Below, piece after piece: positions 24,110 to 35,886 of a DNA stretch of 64,000 bases; the first letter of the stretch is position 1, and every line of letters begins with the position of its first letter. The stretch covers positions 119,486 through 183,485 of the forward strand of contig QXEO01000244.1 of the NCBI GenBank assembly GCA_007115705.1, in the 5' to 3' direction. This stretch comes from Dactylis glomerata. Its lineage: Eukaryota; Streptophyta; Magnoliopsida; Poales; Poaceae. The notes under the pieces were generated by a model that had not been told where the DNA came from, did no database searches, and saw only the letters and a list, made by a program, of their open reading frames with translations. A program made the position numbers and the translations under genes.

Positions 24110-25934
24110 TGATAGGGCGAAGGTGTCCGATCTTTCGATGAGATCTTGATATGTCGATTTGGTGGGTGGAGTTCGTGCTTGACGATCCGACTACACGTGC
24201 GAAGCTCGTGCGCCAATGCAATCGCTAGGACAATCTCCGGGAGTTACTGATCTTGCGGATGCACGATCAGCCTGACCAGCGAGGGTCTTAATTCCTACCT
24301 GAAATCGAGAACAAGTAAGAACTAATACAGCAATCAAGATATTGCGGATGAAAGATGTATGCTTTATTCAAAAGGTGGGATTCCGAATAGGCGGTCTTCT
24401 TCTGGGCGATTGGCCTCAAAAGTCGAGCTCGTAGTTGCAGCAATGGCTAACTTTAGTCTAATCAAAATCCGAGTTCTAATGACGGCTACGGGGGGTATTT
24501 GAGGAGGAAAAGGTAGGGGTGCGACCAGCCATGGGTATGGTGGTCGAACGGAACCCTAACAGGCCTTTTCTCCTCAAATTCGGACTCCTAAAAGTGGCTA
24601 ATACGGATCAACGTGATCCGAAGGGGGTTTGGCCCAATCTTTCACGGCGATCAAGATAGAAGGTAGATGAACTCCGCCGTTGAGCAGATTAGATCTACTC
24701 CACGAACTGCAAAACAGATCCTTGCGAAACAGCAAGCAAAACCAACGATATTGGAGTCCCCCGACATGGGACCTTTTTCCTGTCTATTCTTAACTCGAAA
24801 ATTCAACTCCTTAACTGCAGATCAATCTAAGAACTCTACAAGAACAGAACAACCGCCACCAATCGTCGCCGTGCGGATCGAATAATCAGCTCAACGACAA
24901 CAACCACCTTGCATCGTGATCAACCTGGCTCTGATACCAAGATGATACAGATTGTTTGCCCGATCTTTCACGATGCACCACCTGATCTGATAGATCTCCC
25001 AATCACGTGAGCGGAACACGCGACCTGAAGATTGGGGAACGCCAATCCTGCGAGCAACTCGACGATGAACGACGAACCTCACGCTGAATCAACACGCCAA
25101 CAGATCGACAACCCTTGACAGATTCAAGGACCTTCGCGCACACAGGATTACTCTTGACAATTCAAGAACTCTCATGTCTTTATTGATAGATAACTAGACG
25201 AACGTCCGAGACGCCGTCACACACGCCGATCCCAGAGGGACGGTGATAACTTGAACTAAAGTTCTACATAATTTTCTGCCTCCCTAAACCCTAGCCGCCC
25301 AGCCTCCTTATATAGGCGGCCAGAAAACTATTGGGCTTGGACAGGCCCAAACCCAAAACATAAAAGAAAACCCTAATTGGCCCACAACGTGACCAGTCTA
25401 AGAAATAACATGAACAGATACAAATTAATGACACAGCCTTAGACATAATTATCACATATCGTAGGTCGTCTTGGCGTGCCAATATCCTCATCAGTGGCTG
25501 TCTTATTTGCTGCGAAAATTACATGGGCCTGGCCCAAAAATAAAAGTGACGCAGCACCATATTTATCTAAGGACGAATTTATGAAGTAGTTCTTTGTATA
25601 TTTTGTCCAAGTCTTCATCCTTCATTATGGTGGCTTCAAAGTTCTGAAATCTCCACTCGTGGCATCTTCTTCAATCCTCAAACGATTGCTGCCATCTCCA
25701 TGCACGATCATGCTCCAATGCTTATCCCTCTCATCCATGCTAGGTCCATCATTCCTAAGAGTAACAAACATATCTGATTTAGGCAGCATCATATTCTCAT
25801 GTATGTGAAAAAGAGTTCCAAGAAACGAAAGTACCTGATAGTGAAGTTGCTTGCCACGAGCTCGAGTGATGGGTCCTTGTATGTGTTCCGATGTAGGCGC
25901 AGCGGTTGTATCAATAGATGGGATGTCCTCATCA
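24110..25934 (-). repeat. B 3' LTR, carrying an inserted mini-element
   Basis: Begins TGATAGGGCG and ends CCTCATCA on the plus strand. Subtracting the insert 24599-25493 and one GTGGC leaves 925 bp, equal to the other LTR. It also encodes the C-terminal end of integrase (25625-25934, minus). Confidence 0.95.
24599..25493 (-). mobile_element. Mini retroelement (895 bp) with two unlike LTR pieces, in B LTR
   Basis: Flanked by GTGGC at 24594-24598 and 25494-25498. The right part, 24943-25493 (551 bp, TGATACAGATTG to AATATCCTCATCA), looks like a 5' LTR on the minus strand. Directly left of it is the primer-site complement GGCTCTGATACCA (24928-24940). The left part starts TAATACGGATCAACGTGATCC, which is the terminus of family D LTRs (63104), and diverges from the right LTR except for shared blocks such as ATCTTTCACG. 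There is no coding. It looks like an internally deleted or recombinant element that still integrated. Confidence 0.8.
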
Positions 25935-26376
25935 TGCTCCCCTTCTTGAATTGAAGTCGTCCTCGACGCAACCTCATCTTCTTCACTGAAGTAAGGTTTT
26001 AAATCTGCAATGTTAAATGTAGGACTTACCATACCAAAATCTGCAGGAAGCTCAAGTTTATATGCATTATCATTGATTTCTCTATCACCTTAAAAGGACC
26101 ATCAGCACGTGGCATTAACTTAGACTTGCGCAAATCAGGAAAACGATCTTTGCGCAAATGCAACCAAACAAGATCACCAACCTCAAACACAACATGCTTT
26201 CGTCCCCTATCCCCAACAACTTTATACTTAACATTCATGCGTTCTATGTTGTCTTTAGTAGTTGCATGCAATTTTAAAATCAATTTAGCACGTTGTGTAG
26301 CATCGAAATTATTTTGCACTGAAGATGGTAAAGGCAACAAATCAATAGGTGCACGTGGAACAAAACCATAGACAAT
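25625..26376 (-). pseudogene. B integrase C-terminus and CR-type tail, broken off from pol
   Basis: Continues pol beyond the stop at 26377. The segment to about 26079 has the GPY/F-like module (HVVFEVGDLVWLHLRKDRFP, SKLMPRADGPFKVIEK). A one-base frame change near 26079 moves the rest into another frame, which runs from VSPTFNIADLKPYF (about 26030) across the polypurine tract (25935-25950) into the LTR. It has the basic motif GPITRARGKQL near 25860 and ends at 25625. In CRM-clade elements the CR motif at this place is thought to guide centromeric integration. The LTR-encoded tail is therefore expected, but the two breaks disable it. Confidence 0.85.
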
Positions 26377-29300
26377 CTAAAAAGGGCTCATCTTTGTGGT
26401 AGAATGCAGCGAACGATTATAAGCAAATTCAATATGAGGCAAACACTCTTCCCACAATTTTAAGTTCTTCTTTAAAACAGCGCGCAACATGGTAGATAAA
26501 GTTCTATTAACTACTTCAGTTTGTCCATCAGTTTGGGGATGACATGTAGTACTAAACAGCAATTTAGTCCCCAACTTAGCCCATAAACATCTCCAAAAGT
26601 GGCTAAGAAATTTAGTATCACGGTCAGAAACAATAGTATTTGGCACACCATGCAAACGAACGATATCATGAAAAAACAAATCAGCAATGTGCGCAGCATC
26701 ATCGGTCTTGTGACAAGGAATAAAGTGTGCCATCTTAGAAAAGCGATCCACAACAACAAAAATACTATCCCTCCCCTTCTGTGTACGAGGTAATCCCAAA
26801 ACAAAGTCCATCGAAATATCCTCCCAAGGAACACTAGGAACAGGAAGAGGCATATATAAACCATGTGGATTAAGGCGAGACTTAGCTTTTTGACAAGTAG
26901 TGCAACGTGCCACGAATCTCTCAACATCTCGCCGCATGCGTGGCCAAAAGAAGTGTGCAGCAAGAACATCCTCCGTCTTCTTGACACCAAAGTGTCCCAT
27001 TAATCCTCCTCCATGCGCCTCCTGTAACAACAAAAGACGAACGGAACCATCTGGGATGCATAGTTTGTTAGCACGGAACACAAATCCATCATTAAGGATG
27101 AATTTGTTCCATGTTCTACCATCTTTACAATTCTGCAACACATCTTTAAATTCAGCATCATGCAAGTATTGTTCCTTGATAGTTTCCAACCCAAAAATTT
27201 TGAAGTCAAGCTGAGATAACATAGTATAACGGCGCGACAAAGCATTAGCAATAATATTATCTTTACCCTTTTTGTGTTTGATAACATAAGGAAAATATTC
27301 AATAAATTCAACCCACTTTGCATGGCGACGATTCAGTTTTGCTTGACTACGAATATGCTTCAAAGATTCATGATCAGAATGTATAACAAATTCTTTAGGC
27401 CATAAATAATGTTGCCAAGTTTCTAATGTCCGAACCAGCGCATATAATTCTTTATCATAAGTAGAATAGTTCAAACTAGGCCCACTCAATTTTTCACTAA
27501 AATATGCTACAGGCTTGCCCTCTTGTAATAACACACCTCCCAAACCAATTCCACTAGCATCACATTCAAGTTCAAATGTCTTATTAAAATCAGGAAGTTG
27601 GAGTAATGGAGCATGTGTTAACTTATCTTTTAGTATCATGAAGGCCTCTTGTTGTGCATCGCCCCAAACAAAGGGCACATCCTTCTTTGTGAGCTCATTC
27701 AATGGCGCAGCAATAGAACCAAAATCTTTGACAAAGCGCCTATAAAACCCAGCAAGACCAAGAAAACTCCTCACTTGTGTGACCGTCTTGGGCTGCGACC
27801 AATTCTCAATAGCTTCAATCTTGGCTGGATCAACTTCAATTCCCTGTTCTGTAACAACATAACCAAGAAAAGCAACTCTATTTGTGCAAAAGGTGCACTT
27901 CTCAAGATTACCATACAAACGTGCATCACGTAAAGCATTGAAAACAGCACGTAAATGATCCAAATGGTCCTCTAAAGATTTGCTATATATGAGAATGTCA
28001 TCAAAATATACCACCACAAAACGACCAATAAAAGCACGTAAAACTTCGTTCATCAGTCTCATAAAGGTACTAGGTGCATTAGTTAAACCAAACGGCATTA
28101 CTAACCACTCATATAAACCGAACTTAGTTTTAAAAGCTGTTTTCCATTCATCTCCTAATTGCATACGAATTTGGTGGTAACCACTACGCAAATCAACTTT
28201 AGAGAACATAATAGAACCACTCAACTCATCCAGCATGTCATCCAAACGAGGTATAGGGTGACGATATCGAATGGTAATATTATTAATAGCTCGACAATCA
28301 GTACACATGCGCGAAGAACCATCTTTCTTAGGTACTAAAATGATAGGAACAGCGCATGGACTAAGAGACTCACAAATATAACCTTTGTCCAATAAACTCT
28401 GGATTTGTCGTTGGATCTCTTTTGTTTCTTCAGGATTGGTGCGATATGGCGCACGGTTGGGCAGCGAGGCTCCTGGAATCAAATCAATTTGGTGTTCTAT
28501 CCCACGAATAGGTGGAAGTCCAGGTGGAACATCTTGTGGAAAAACGTACATGTATTCCTGCAAAAGGTTAGCAACCGCAGGTGGCAAAGAAGGAGGCATA
28601 TCCTCAAATGAAAACAGAACTTCTTTGCAAACAATGGCATAACATGGAGTAATATGGACATCAATTTCAGCAAGATCAGATTTGCTAGCAAGTAAACAAG
28701 GATTCTTCAAACGAATTTTAGTAGCATGGTTAGAATCAGATTTAGAAGAATGCTTAGGGGGTACAAAATCTGCAGCAACAATCTGATTCTCACTCTTATG
28801 TTTGTTATCATTTTTTAATCGACTAGCCCTAGCAAGATCATCTTTCAAAATTTGTTCCGGAGTCATGGGTTTAAGTCCAATTTTCTTGCCAGCATGTGTT
28901 AGAGAATACTGATTAGTTTTACCATTATGTACAGATTCTCTATCAAATTGCCATGGTCTACCAAGTAACAAAGAACAAGCTTGCATAGGTACAACATCAC
29001 AATCAACAAAATCTGAATAAGTACCAATAGTAAAATGCACGCATGCAGTTCTTGTTACCTTGAGCTTACGGGAGCTCTCAAACCATTGAATGTAATATGG
29101 ATGAGGTCGTTGTCGTGTGGGGAGAGCAAGCTTCTCCACCATGTCAATACTAGCCAGATTGTTACAACTCCCTCCATCAATGATGATCCGGATAGCTCTC
29201 TCCTTAACAACGCCTCTTGTTTGAAACAAATTGTGGCGTTGATCATGCTCAGCTTTGCTCAATTGCACACTCAAGACACGTTGTGCAACTAAACTCTTGT

Positions 29301-29499
29301 ATTGATCAGCAGTTTCAGCTCCCATTACCTCCATCTCCTTGTCAGAATCTAAATTGGCACCATGACGTGCAGCAATAAGTGCCAATGTATCATCATCAAA
29401 ATCACTCGCAGAGTCATATTCGCCATCTTGAAGCCCCACCATCACACGTTTGGTTCTGCATTCTTTTTTGATGTGACCAAACCCAAAACATTTGTGACA
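26377..29499 (-). pseudogene. B pol: knuckle, protease, RT, RNase H, integrase core
   Basis: One long open frame. It begins with the gag CCHC knuckle CHKCFGFGHIKKEC (29458-29499), then the protease segment (IIIDGGSCNNLAS, LLLGRPWQFD), RT with FSKVDLRSGYHQIRM, PFGLTNAPSTF and catalytic YFDD at 27997-28008, RNase H (ECDASGIGLGGVLL, IHSDHESL) and integrase. Integrase has the HHCC zinc domain (HGGGLMGHFG to CTTCQ) and the DDE core with MDFVLGLP, IVSDRDTKF and TDGQTEVVNRTL. TAG at 26377-26379 ends it within KMSPF, where related A1 has Glu. The stop codon and the misplaced knuckle imply loss of function, but RT and integrase cores look intact. Confidence 0.93.
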
Positions 29500-30737
29500 T
29501 TAGTCTTCCCCGTGGAGGCCATGGAAGAAGAACTCCGGGTCGGACCAGCAGATGGTGATGGAGCAGGAGCAGGTGGCGTTCTTGACGTCGGCGTGGTATA
29601 CCTGGAGGTGGAAGGACCTGGTGCATCCCCACGAGAAGGTGGAGCTGATTGGCGCGCAGACCATGAAGGAGTACGACCTGCAGAATTATTAGCTCTTCTC
29701 CATGATGGTTGACGATCCTGCACTTCAAGTTTAGCTTTGCAAGCAAGGTGAAATAAACGAGTAATAGTGTTGTACTCCTTGTAGTCTAAAATATGCTGAA
29801 TCTCCTTATTTAAACCACCAAAGAAACGTGCAAGCATAGCTTCATTATCCTCTACAATCCCACAACGAATCATGCCTGTTTGTAACTCTTGATAATAATC
29901 TTGTACGGAATTTTTGCCTTGTTCTAAACGAGCTAATTTTTTAAGCAAGTCCCGTTGATAATGTGGAGGTACAAAACGAGTACGCATGGCATGTTTTAGA
30001 CCAAGCCAAGTAGCAGGAATATTAGCATGATTGACTCGACAATGTTCAGACCACCAGATAGAAGCAAAATCTGTAAATTCACATGTAGCAGCACTAACAC
30101 GCAAATGCTCAGGGTAGCGTAAACATGCAAAACGTTGCTCTACTTCTAACTCCCAAGTGAGATATGCATCAGGATTATATCTACCCTCAAATGGCGGAAT
30201 ATTTAATTTCAGCTTGGCCACATGTTCATCATCACGTACCGGACGCGGAGGTGGACGAGGGTTGCGGTTGTATTGCCGCGGACGGCCAGGTGCAGGTTGT
30301 TGGACCTCATCCTCGTCGAACTCGTTTTCATCTTCGAACTCGTTTGCCCCCTCGTCAGCCGCATATCCGTCCTGGGTGGCCACCTCTGTAGCGGCCGCAG
30401 CAGCTGCCGCGGCTGTAACGGTACCCGCAAATGGCGGTATGAGAGGAACGCGGCGAGCACGTGGTACAGGGATGCCCGGCTGTGGCAGTGGTGGTAAACG
30501 GGCTAGGACTTCCTGGAACCGGGCGTCGAGCTTGGTGTTGAAGGATGCCTCAAGACCAGCCATCTTGTCCATCGCATCAGATAGCTTGGAATCAACATCA
30601 CCCAAGCGTGTGTCCACATCTTGTGCACGCGCCACCAACAGCCGAGTGAAGTGGGCATGCAACTCTGCATTAGTCATCTTCTCCGGATCAACATCATCCT
30701 TTGTGGTTCCTGTCATGGTTAGCGTAGAAGCAAGCAC
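29500..30737 (-). CDS. B gag (431 aa frame, ends out of phase at the zinc knuckle)
   Basis: Starts at 30737 or more likely at the ATG six codons on (MTGTTKDDVDPEKM). A coiled-coil-like head (ARAQDVDTRLGDVDSKLSDAMDKM) precedes Ala- and Asp/Glu-rich linkers and the gag capsid domain (LKLNIPPFEGRYNPDAYLTW, FTDFASIWWSEHC, LARLEQGKNSVQDYYQEL, ARFFGGLNKEIQHIL). A Ser/Pro-rich tail ends it. The frame runs on to 29442, but the knuckle is encoded in a different frame that is stopped by TAA just upstream (29500-29502). In A1 the knuckle is in phase with gag, so a small indel near 29510 is likely. Confidence 0.85.
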
Positions 30738-31853
30738 AAATATATATACCTACGCACTACGGAATATGGTGGAATCACGCGTAATCCGTCAAGCGGTATA
30801 CAAAGCTCTTACAAGTTCTTACCAAACAGGAGGAAGGTGATATGCAGCCAGCAAGGATCAGCGACTCCCAAGATTGCACAAAGCGATAACCAGGTGTCGA
30901 TACAAAGCACGTGCAGAAATATGTGGAGCTGTAGGAAGGCTTATATGGTAGCAAAAAATAGCAAATGTCAAAACAGCAATGCAACGTTGAAAGAATGCTC
31001 AACCACTGTACTGTGCTGGTCCTAAGCTATACCGTGCTAGAGACGCGAGCCGAGAACACTAAGAAAGTCACGGCGTGGCACAACAAGGAGAAAGCAACAG
31101 CTCGAAAGCAAGATATAAGTGAAGATCTGTAGGAATTTTTGGGTCTGAAACTTCAGAGGGCAAAAACTCGGCCTTCCCGGCTTTTTTTGGGCGTTCTAAG
31201 TGTCGCACAACCACAACGTGGTTGTGGTTACATAGATCTTTTCGTGCTGAGCATTTTGAGTGGTTGTACGTCGAAAACGGAGTTCGTATGCAAAAGTTAT
31301 GGCCAGTTGAAGTTTGCTGTCGAAAACCGTCAAAAACTGACGAAACTGTCCAATTCGGACTGAATTCGGACTGGACTAGTAGGAACGGGTCAACCCGACT
31401 TGGATGCGGATTTGACTTTTTTTTTTGCTCTTCTTCTTCCTCTTGACTGGCGACCGAAACCTAACTCACGGACTTTGAAAAAGGCACGGATGAAATTGGG
31501 AGGAACGAAAAAAAACTTATGTGAAGGCGGTGGCGGAAGTATATGGCGTGGTGGCGGAAGGATATGGTGAAGCAGTGGTGCAAGCGTGCGGTGGCGGCGG
31601 GACTATGGTGATTCGAACTCGAAACTCTAAAGGAACAGACACTAAGACCAGCAACTTGACACGCGGATGCAGACACAAATTCAATGATGCAAACTGAAAA
31701 GACAATGCAAAGGCTCGGATGGTTTATGGGACGAGATGATCTAAACCCTAACTGTATTTTTGGCTTTTTCGTGGTTTATAGGTATGAACACAGATGCAAT
31801 CTAAACTACGAAAACAGTAAATCTCACCGAGCAACCTGAAATCTGATACCACT
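30738..31853 (-). other. B leader and primer binding site
   Basis: The non-coding 5' leader lies between gag and the 5' LTR. The primer site complement TCTGATACCA (about 31842-31851) lies two bases from the LTR. Plus-strand open frames across gag (30157-30840) are antisense shadows. I see no other structure except a T-run near 31418-31430. Confidence 0.8.
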
Positions 31854-32778
31854 TGATAGGGCGAAGGTGTCCGATCTTTCGATGTGATCTTGATATGTCG
31901 ATTTGGTGGGTGGAGTTCGTGCTTGACGATCCGACTACACGTGCGAAGCTCGTGCGCCAATGCAATCGCTAGGACAATCTCCGGGAGTTACTGATCTTGC
32001 GGATGCACGATCAGCCTGACCAGCGAGGGTCTTAATTCCTACCTGAAATCGAGAACAAGTAAGAACTAATACAGCAATCAAGATATTGCGGATGAAAGAT
32101 GTATGCTTTATTCAAAAGGTGGGATTCCGAATAGGCGGTCTTCTTCTGGGCGATTGGCCTCAAAAGTCGAGCTCGTAGTTGCAGCAATGGCTAACTTTAG
32201 TCTAATCAAAATTCGAGTTCTAATGACGGCTACGGGGGGTATTTGAGGAGGAAAAGGTAGGGGTGCGACCAGCCATGGGTATGGTGGTCGAACGGAACCC
32301 TAACAGGCATTTTCTCCTCAAATTCGGACTCCTAAAAGTGGATGTCTTATTTGCTGCGAAAATTACATGGGCCTGGCCCAAAAATAAAAGTGACGCAGCA
32401 CCATATTTATCTAAGGACGAATTTATGAAGTAGTTCTTTGTATATTTCGTCCAAGTCTTCATCCTTCATTATGGTGGCTTCAAAGTTCTGAAATCTCCAC
32501 TCGTGGCATCTTCTTCAATCCTCAAACGCTTGCTGCCATCTCCATGCACGATCATGCTCCAATGCTTGTCCCTCTCATCCATGCTTGGTCCATCATTCCT
32601 AAGAGTAACAAACATATCTGATTTAGGCAGCATCATATTCTCATGTATGTGAAAAAGAGTTCCAAGAAACGAAAGTACCTGATAGTTAAGTTGCTTGGCA
32701 CGAGCTCGAGTGATGGGTCCTTGTATGTGTTCTGATGTAGGCGCAGCGGTTGTATCAATAGATGGGATGTCCTCATCA
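31854..32778 (-). repeat. B 5' LTR (925 bp)
   Basis: TGATAGGGCG to CCTCATCA; about 11 differences from the other B LTR by eye count. It ends exactly at the GCAAG duplication, after which the C gag frame resumes. Confidence 0.95.
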
Positions 32779-33279
32779 GCAAGGTTACAATTGAGGATGT
32801 TAAAGGCAGCTGAGTTTCAAGAGCTTGTCGATGCAGCTATCACCATGGAAGATGATTACAAGCAAGTCCTAGAAGATAAGAGGAAGAAGGTCAGGATTGA
32901 ACCCAGGAGGTATCCAGATGCCAAGTCAACTCCTAATATCAAGTTTAAACCCAAGTACAGGTCCGGAGGAAATGTTACACCTCGTGGCACTACAAGTGGA
33001 AACAATGATATTGTTTGCCGTGGTTGCGGAGCGCGAGGGCATATAGAAAAGAACTGTCATCAACCAAGAATCATCTGTTTTGGATGCAAGAAGGGTTGCC
33101 ATATGATAAGAGATTGTCCTGAAAGGGGCCGGACTGGAGGTCGAGGTACAGGAGGAGGATCACACCGGGGTGGAGGTTTTGGAGGCGGTAAAAGTAAGAG
33201 GCCAATGTATGGGAAGTTGAATTGCACTAATCTTGAGGAAGTGAATCAATTCGACAAGACCGTGATAGGTACGCTTTAG
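32779..33279 (+). pseudogene. C gag, C-terminal part with two zinc knuckles
   Basis: Resumes the C gag frame after element B: the end of the capsid domain (LKAAEFQELVDAAITMEDDY), a basic linker, then two CCHC knuckles, CRGCGARGHIEKNC (about 33018-33059) and CFGCKKGCHMIRDC (about 33078-33119). A Gly/Arg-rich stretch follows. The knuckles bind element RNA. TAG at 33277-33279 stops the frame just before protease; the frame is otherwise continuous with pol. Confidence 0.9.
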
Positions 33280-35886
33280 ATCCTATCTCATCCCGGCAAA
33301 GTACTTTTTGATAATGGTGCTACTACCTCATTCATTTCGCAAGAGTTTGTTGATCTTTATGGGATTGCGTGCAATAAACTAGAATACCCCATTACTATTT
33401 TATCTGCGGGGGGAAAGATCTTAGTCACTCACCTCAGGCAAGAGCAGGTCATTATGATCCGCAATTGCGTTTACCTAGCCGATCTTTTTCTTATCCCTAT
33501 GAAGGATATGGCTGTAATCCTTGGAATGGATTGGTTGGAAGAAAATGGAGCTCAGATTGATTGCAGAGAGAAAACTGTGTCACTTAGGAGCCCAGGAGGG
33601 GGAAGGATAGTGTATCAAGGTGACCGACATGCACATGTTGAAGTTCAACTACAACTCAACGCTCTAAAGGAATCCAGACTTGAGGATATTCCAGTGGTTA
33701 ATGAATTCCAAGACGTGTTTCCACAGGAACTACCAGGAATGCCACCAGATAGGGAAATTGAGTTTACCATTGACTTAATCCCAGGCACAACACCTATAGC
33801 TCAGGCACCATATAAGATGGGACCCAAGGAGTTAGTTGAATTGAAAGAACAGTTGGACGAGCTAGAGCAGAAAGGTTTCATTCAAGAAAGTATTTCACCC
33901 TGGGGAACACCAGTAATCTTCATTGATAAGCGGGACGGAGGACGTAGGATGTGCAGAGACTACAGAAACCTCAACAATGTCACAATCAAGAACAAATACC
34001 CTTTGCCGAGAATACAAGACTTATTTGATCAAGTTAGGGGAGCCGGAGTATTTTCAAAGATAGATCTTCGATCAGGATATCACCAGATTAAGATCAAGAA
34101 GGAGGACATTCCAAAGACAGCTTTTGTGTCAAGGTACGGACACCACGAGTATTTAGTTGTACCTTTTGGATTGACAAATGCACCCATGATCTTCATGAAT
34201 CTCATGAACAAGATCTTTATGCCATATTTGGACAAATTTGTGATAGTATTCATAGATGATATTTTGATCTACTCCAAGGACAAGGAGGAACATGCCAAGC
34301 ATTTTAGAGTTGCTTTACAAATTCTACGAGAACATCAGTTATATGCCAAGTTCAGTAAGTGTGAATTCTGGCTAGACCAAGTAGAGTTCCTTGGACATGT
34401 GATCAGTAAAGAAGGTATAGCAGTAAATCCAAGTAAGGTAGCATCTTTTTTGGAATGGGAGTCACCGAAGAATGTCAAGCAGATCAGAGGATTTTTGGGA
34501 ATGGCAGGATACTACAGAAGATTTATAGAAGGATTTTCTAAGATTGCAGGAGCGATGACCAAGTTACTCCAGAATAATACACCGTTTGTTTGGTCGGATG
34601 AATGCGAGGCAAGTTTTCAAACACTTAAGGACAAGCTAACCACAGCACCTGTGTTAGCCGTACCAGAAACTGGCAAGGACTATACCGTCTATTGTGATGC
34701 ATCCAAGAACAGACTTGGATGTGTTTTGATGCAAGATAGAAAAGTGATAGCATACGGGTCGAGGCAATTACGACCACATGAGGTTAATTACCTAACACAC
34801 GATCTGGAACTAGCAGCCATAGTGTTTGCACTAAAAGGATGGAGGCATTTTCTCTATGGAGCTAAGTGTGAACTTTATACGGATCACAAAAGTCTCAAAT
34901 ACTTCTTCACTCAGAAGGAATTGAACATGAGGCAACGAAGATGGTTAGAATTGATCAAGGATTATGATTTGTCCATCAACTATACTCCGGGGAAGGCCAA
35001 TATGGTAGCCGACGCTTTGAGCAGAAAGAGTATAGACACTCAACCGATGAACCGAGAACTTCCCAAGGAATTGCTTATGGATTTAGAGAGGTTGGATATT
35101 CCATGTCTTGAAGTACAACCTTTAGGTAGTTTAGCTACCGAGAAGATAATGGAAGAACGACATAGCGATCTCAAGTACACAATAATTCGAAGACAAGATG
35201 AGGATGCATTTATTGCCGAAGAAATCCGCAGGATTGAGGAAGGTAGACCATCAGAATTCCGTCTAGGTGATTTCAATTCACTTTGGTTTCATGACCGAAT
35301 ATGTGTGCCGGACATACCAGAAATCAAGGAATTGATACTTAAGGAGGCACACGAAACACCATATTCTATACATCCGGGGAGCACCAAGATGTACATGGAT
35401 CTTAAGGAACTGTTCTGGTGGAATAATATGAAATGGGAGATAGCTAAGTTTGTGTTGGAATGTCATACCTGTCAAAGAGTGAAGGCAGAACATCAGAGTC
35501 CTGCTGGACTTATGCAACCTTTAAGTATTCCCGAATGGAAGTGGGAAGAGATTGGAATGGACTTTATCACAGGATTACCACTGACACCGAAGAAGAAGGA
35601 CATGATATGGGTAATAGTTGACCGACTGACTAAAAGTGCACATTTCTTAGCTGTCAATCAGAAAGATTCTGGAGAAAAGTTAATAAACCTATATGTTCAA
35701 GAAATAGTAAGCAAACATGGAGTACCAAAGACAATAGTATCGGATCGAGGATCCGTATTCACTTCAGCTTTTTGGACGCAATTACATGAAGCTTTAGGAT
35801 GCAAACTAGACTTTAGCACTGCTTATCACCCACAGACGGGAGGTCAAACTGAGAGGACCAATCAGATTCTAGAAGATATGCTTTGA
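33280..35886 (+). pseudogene. C pol: protease, RT, RNase H, integrase N-part
   Basis: Same frame as gag. The protease segment has FDNGATTSFIS, so the active site reads DNG (33310-33318) instead of DSG/DTG, probably inactive. RT has FSKIDLRSGYHQI, PFGLTNAPMIFM and catalytic FIDD at 34249-34260. RNase H has VYCDASKNRLGCVLM and YTDHKSLKYF. Integrase has the zinc domain ending CHTCQR, then MDFITGLP, TIVSDRGSVF and QTGGQTERTN, where Gly stands in place of the common Asp before Gly-Gln-Thr-Glu while the Glu is kept. TGA at 35884-35886 stops it inside the integrase core. Full-length otherwise. Confidence 0.93.

Larger units (their letters stand above)
24110..32778 (-). mobile_element. B: CRM-like Ty3/gypsy element nested in C gag
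   Basis: Complete minus-strand element with LTRs at 31854-32778 (5') and 24110-25934 (3'; 925 bp after removing its own insert). It has a primer site at about 31841-31851, a polypurine tract at 25935-25950 and the duplication GCAAG on both sides. Without the inner insert and its duplication it is about 7.77 kb. Gag and pol lie on the minus strand. The LTR start TGATGAGGACATCC, the Met-tRNA primer and an integrase tail containing GPITRARGKQL that reads into the 3' LTR all fit the CRM (centromeric) chromovirus clade. That assignment is from memory of family features. About 11 LTR differences in 925 bp make it the youngest full element here. Confidence 0.95.

Noticed and set aside
30157..30840. 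227-codon plus-strand frame opposite B gag
   Set aside because: Exact antisense of a good gag domain; Ala/Ser-rich by complement. A shadow frame.
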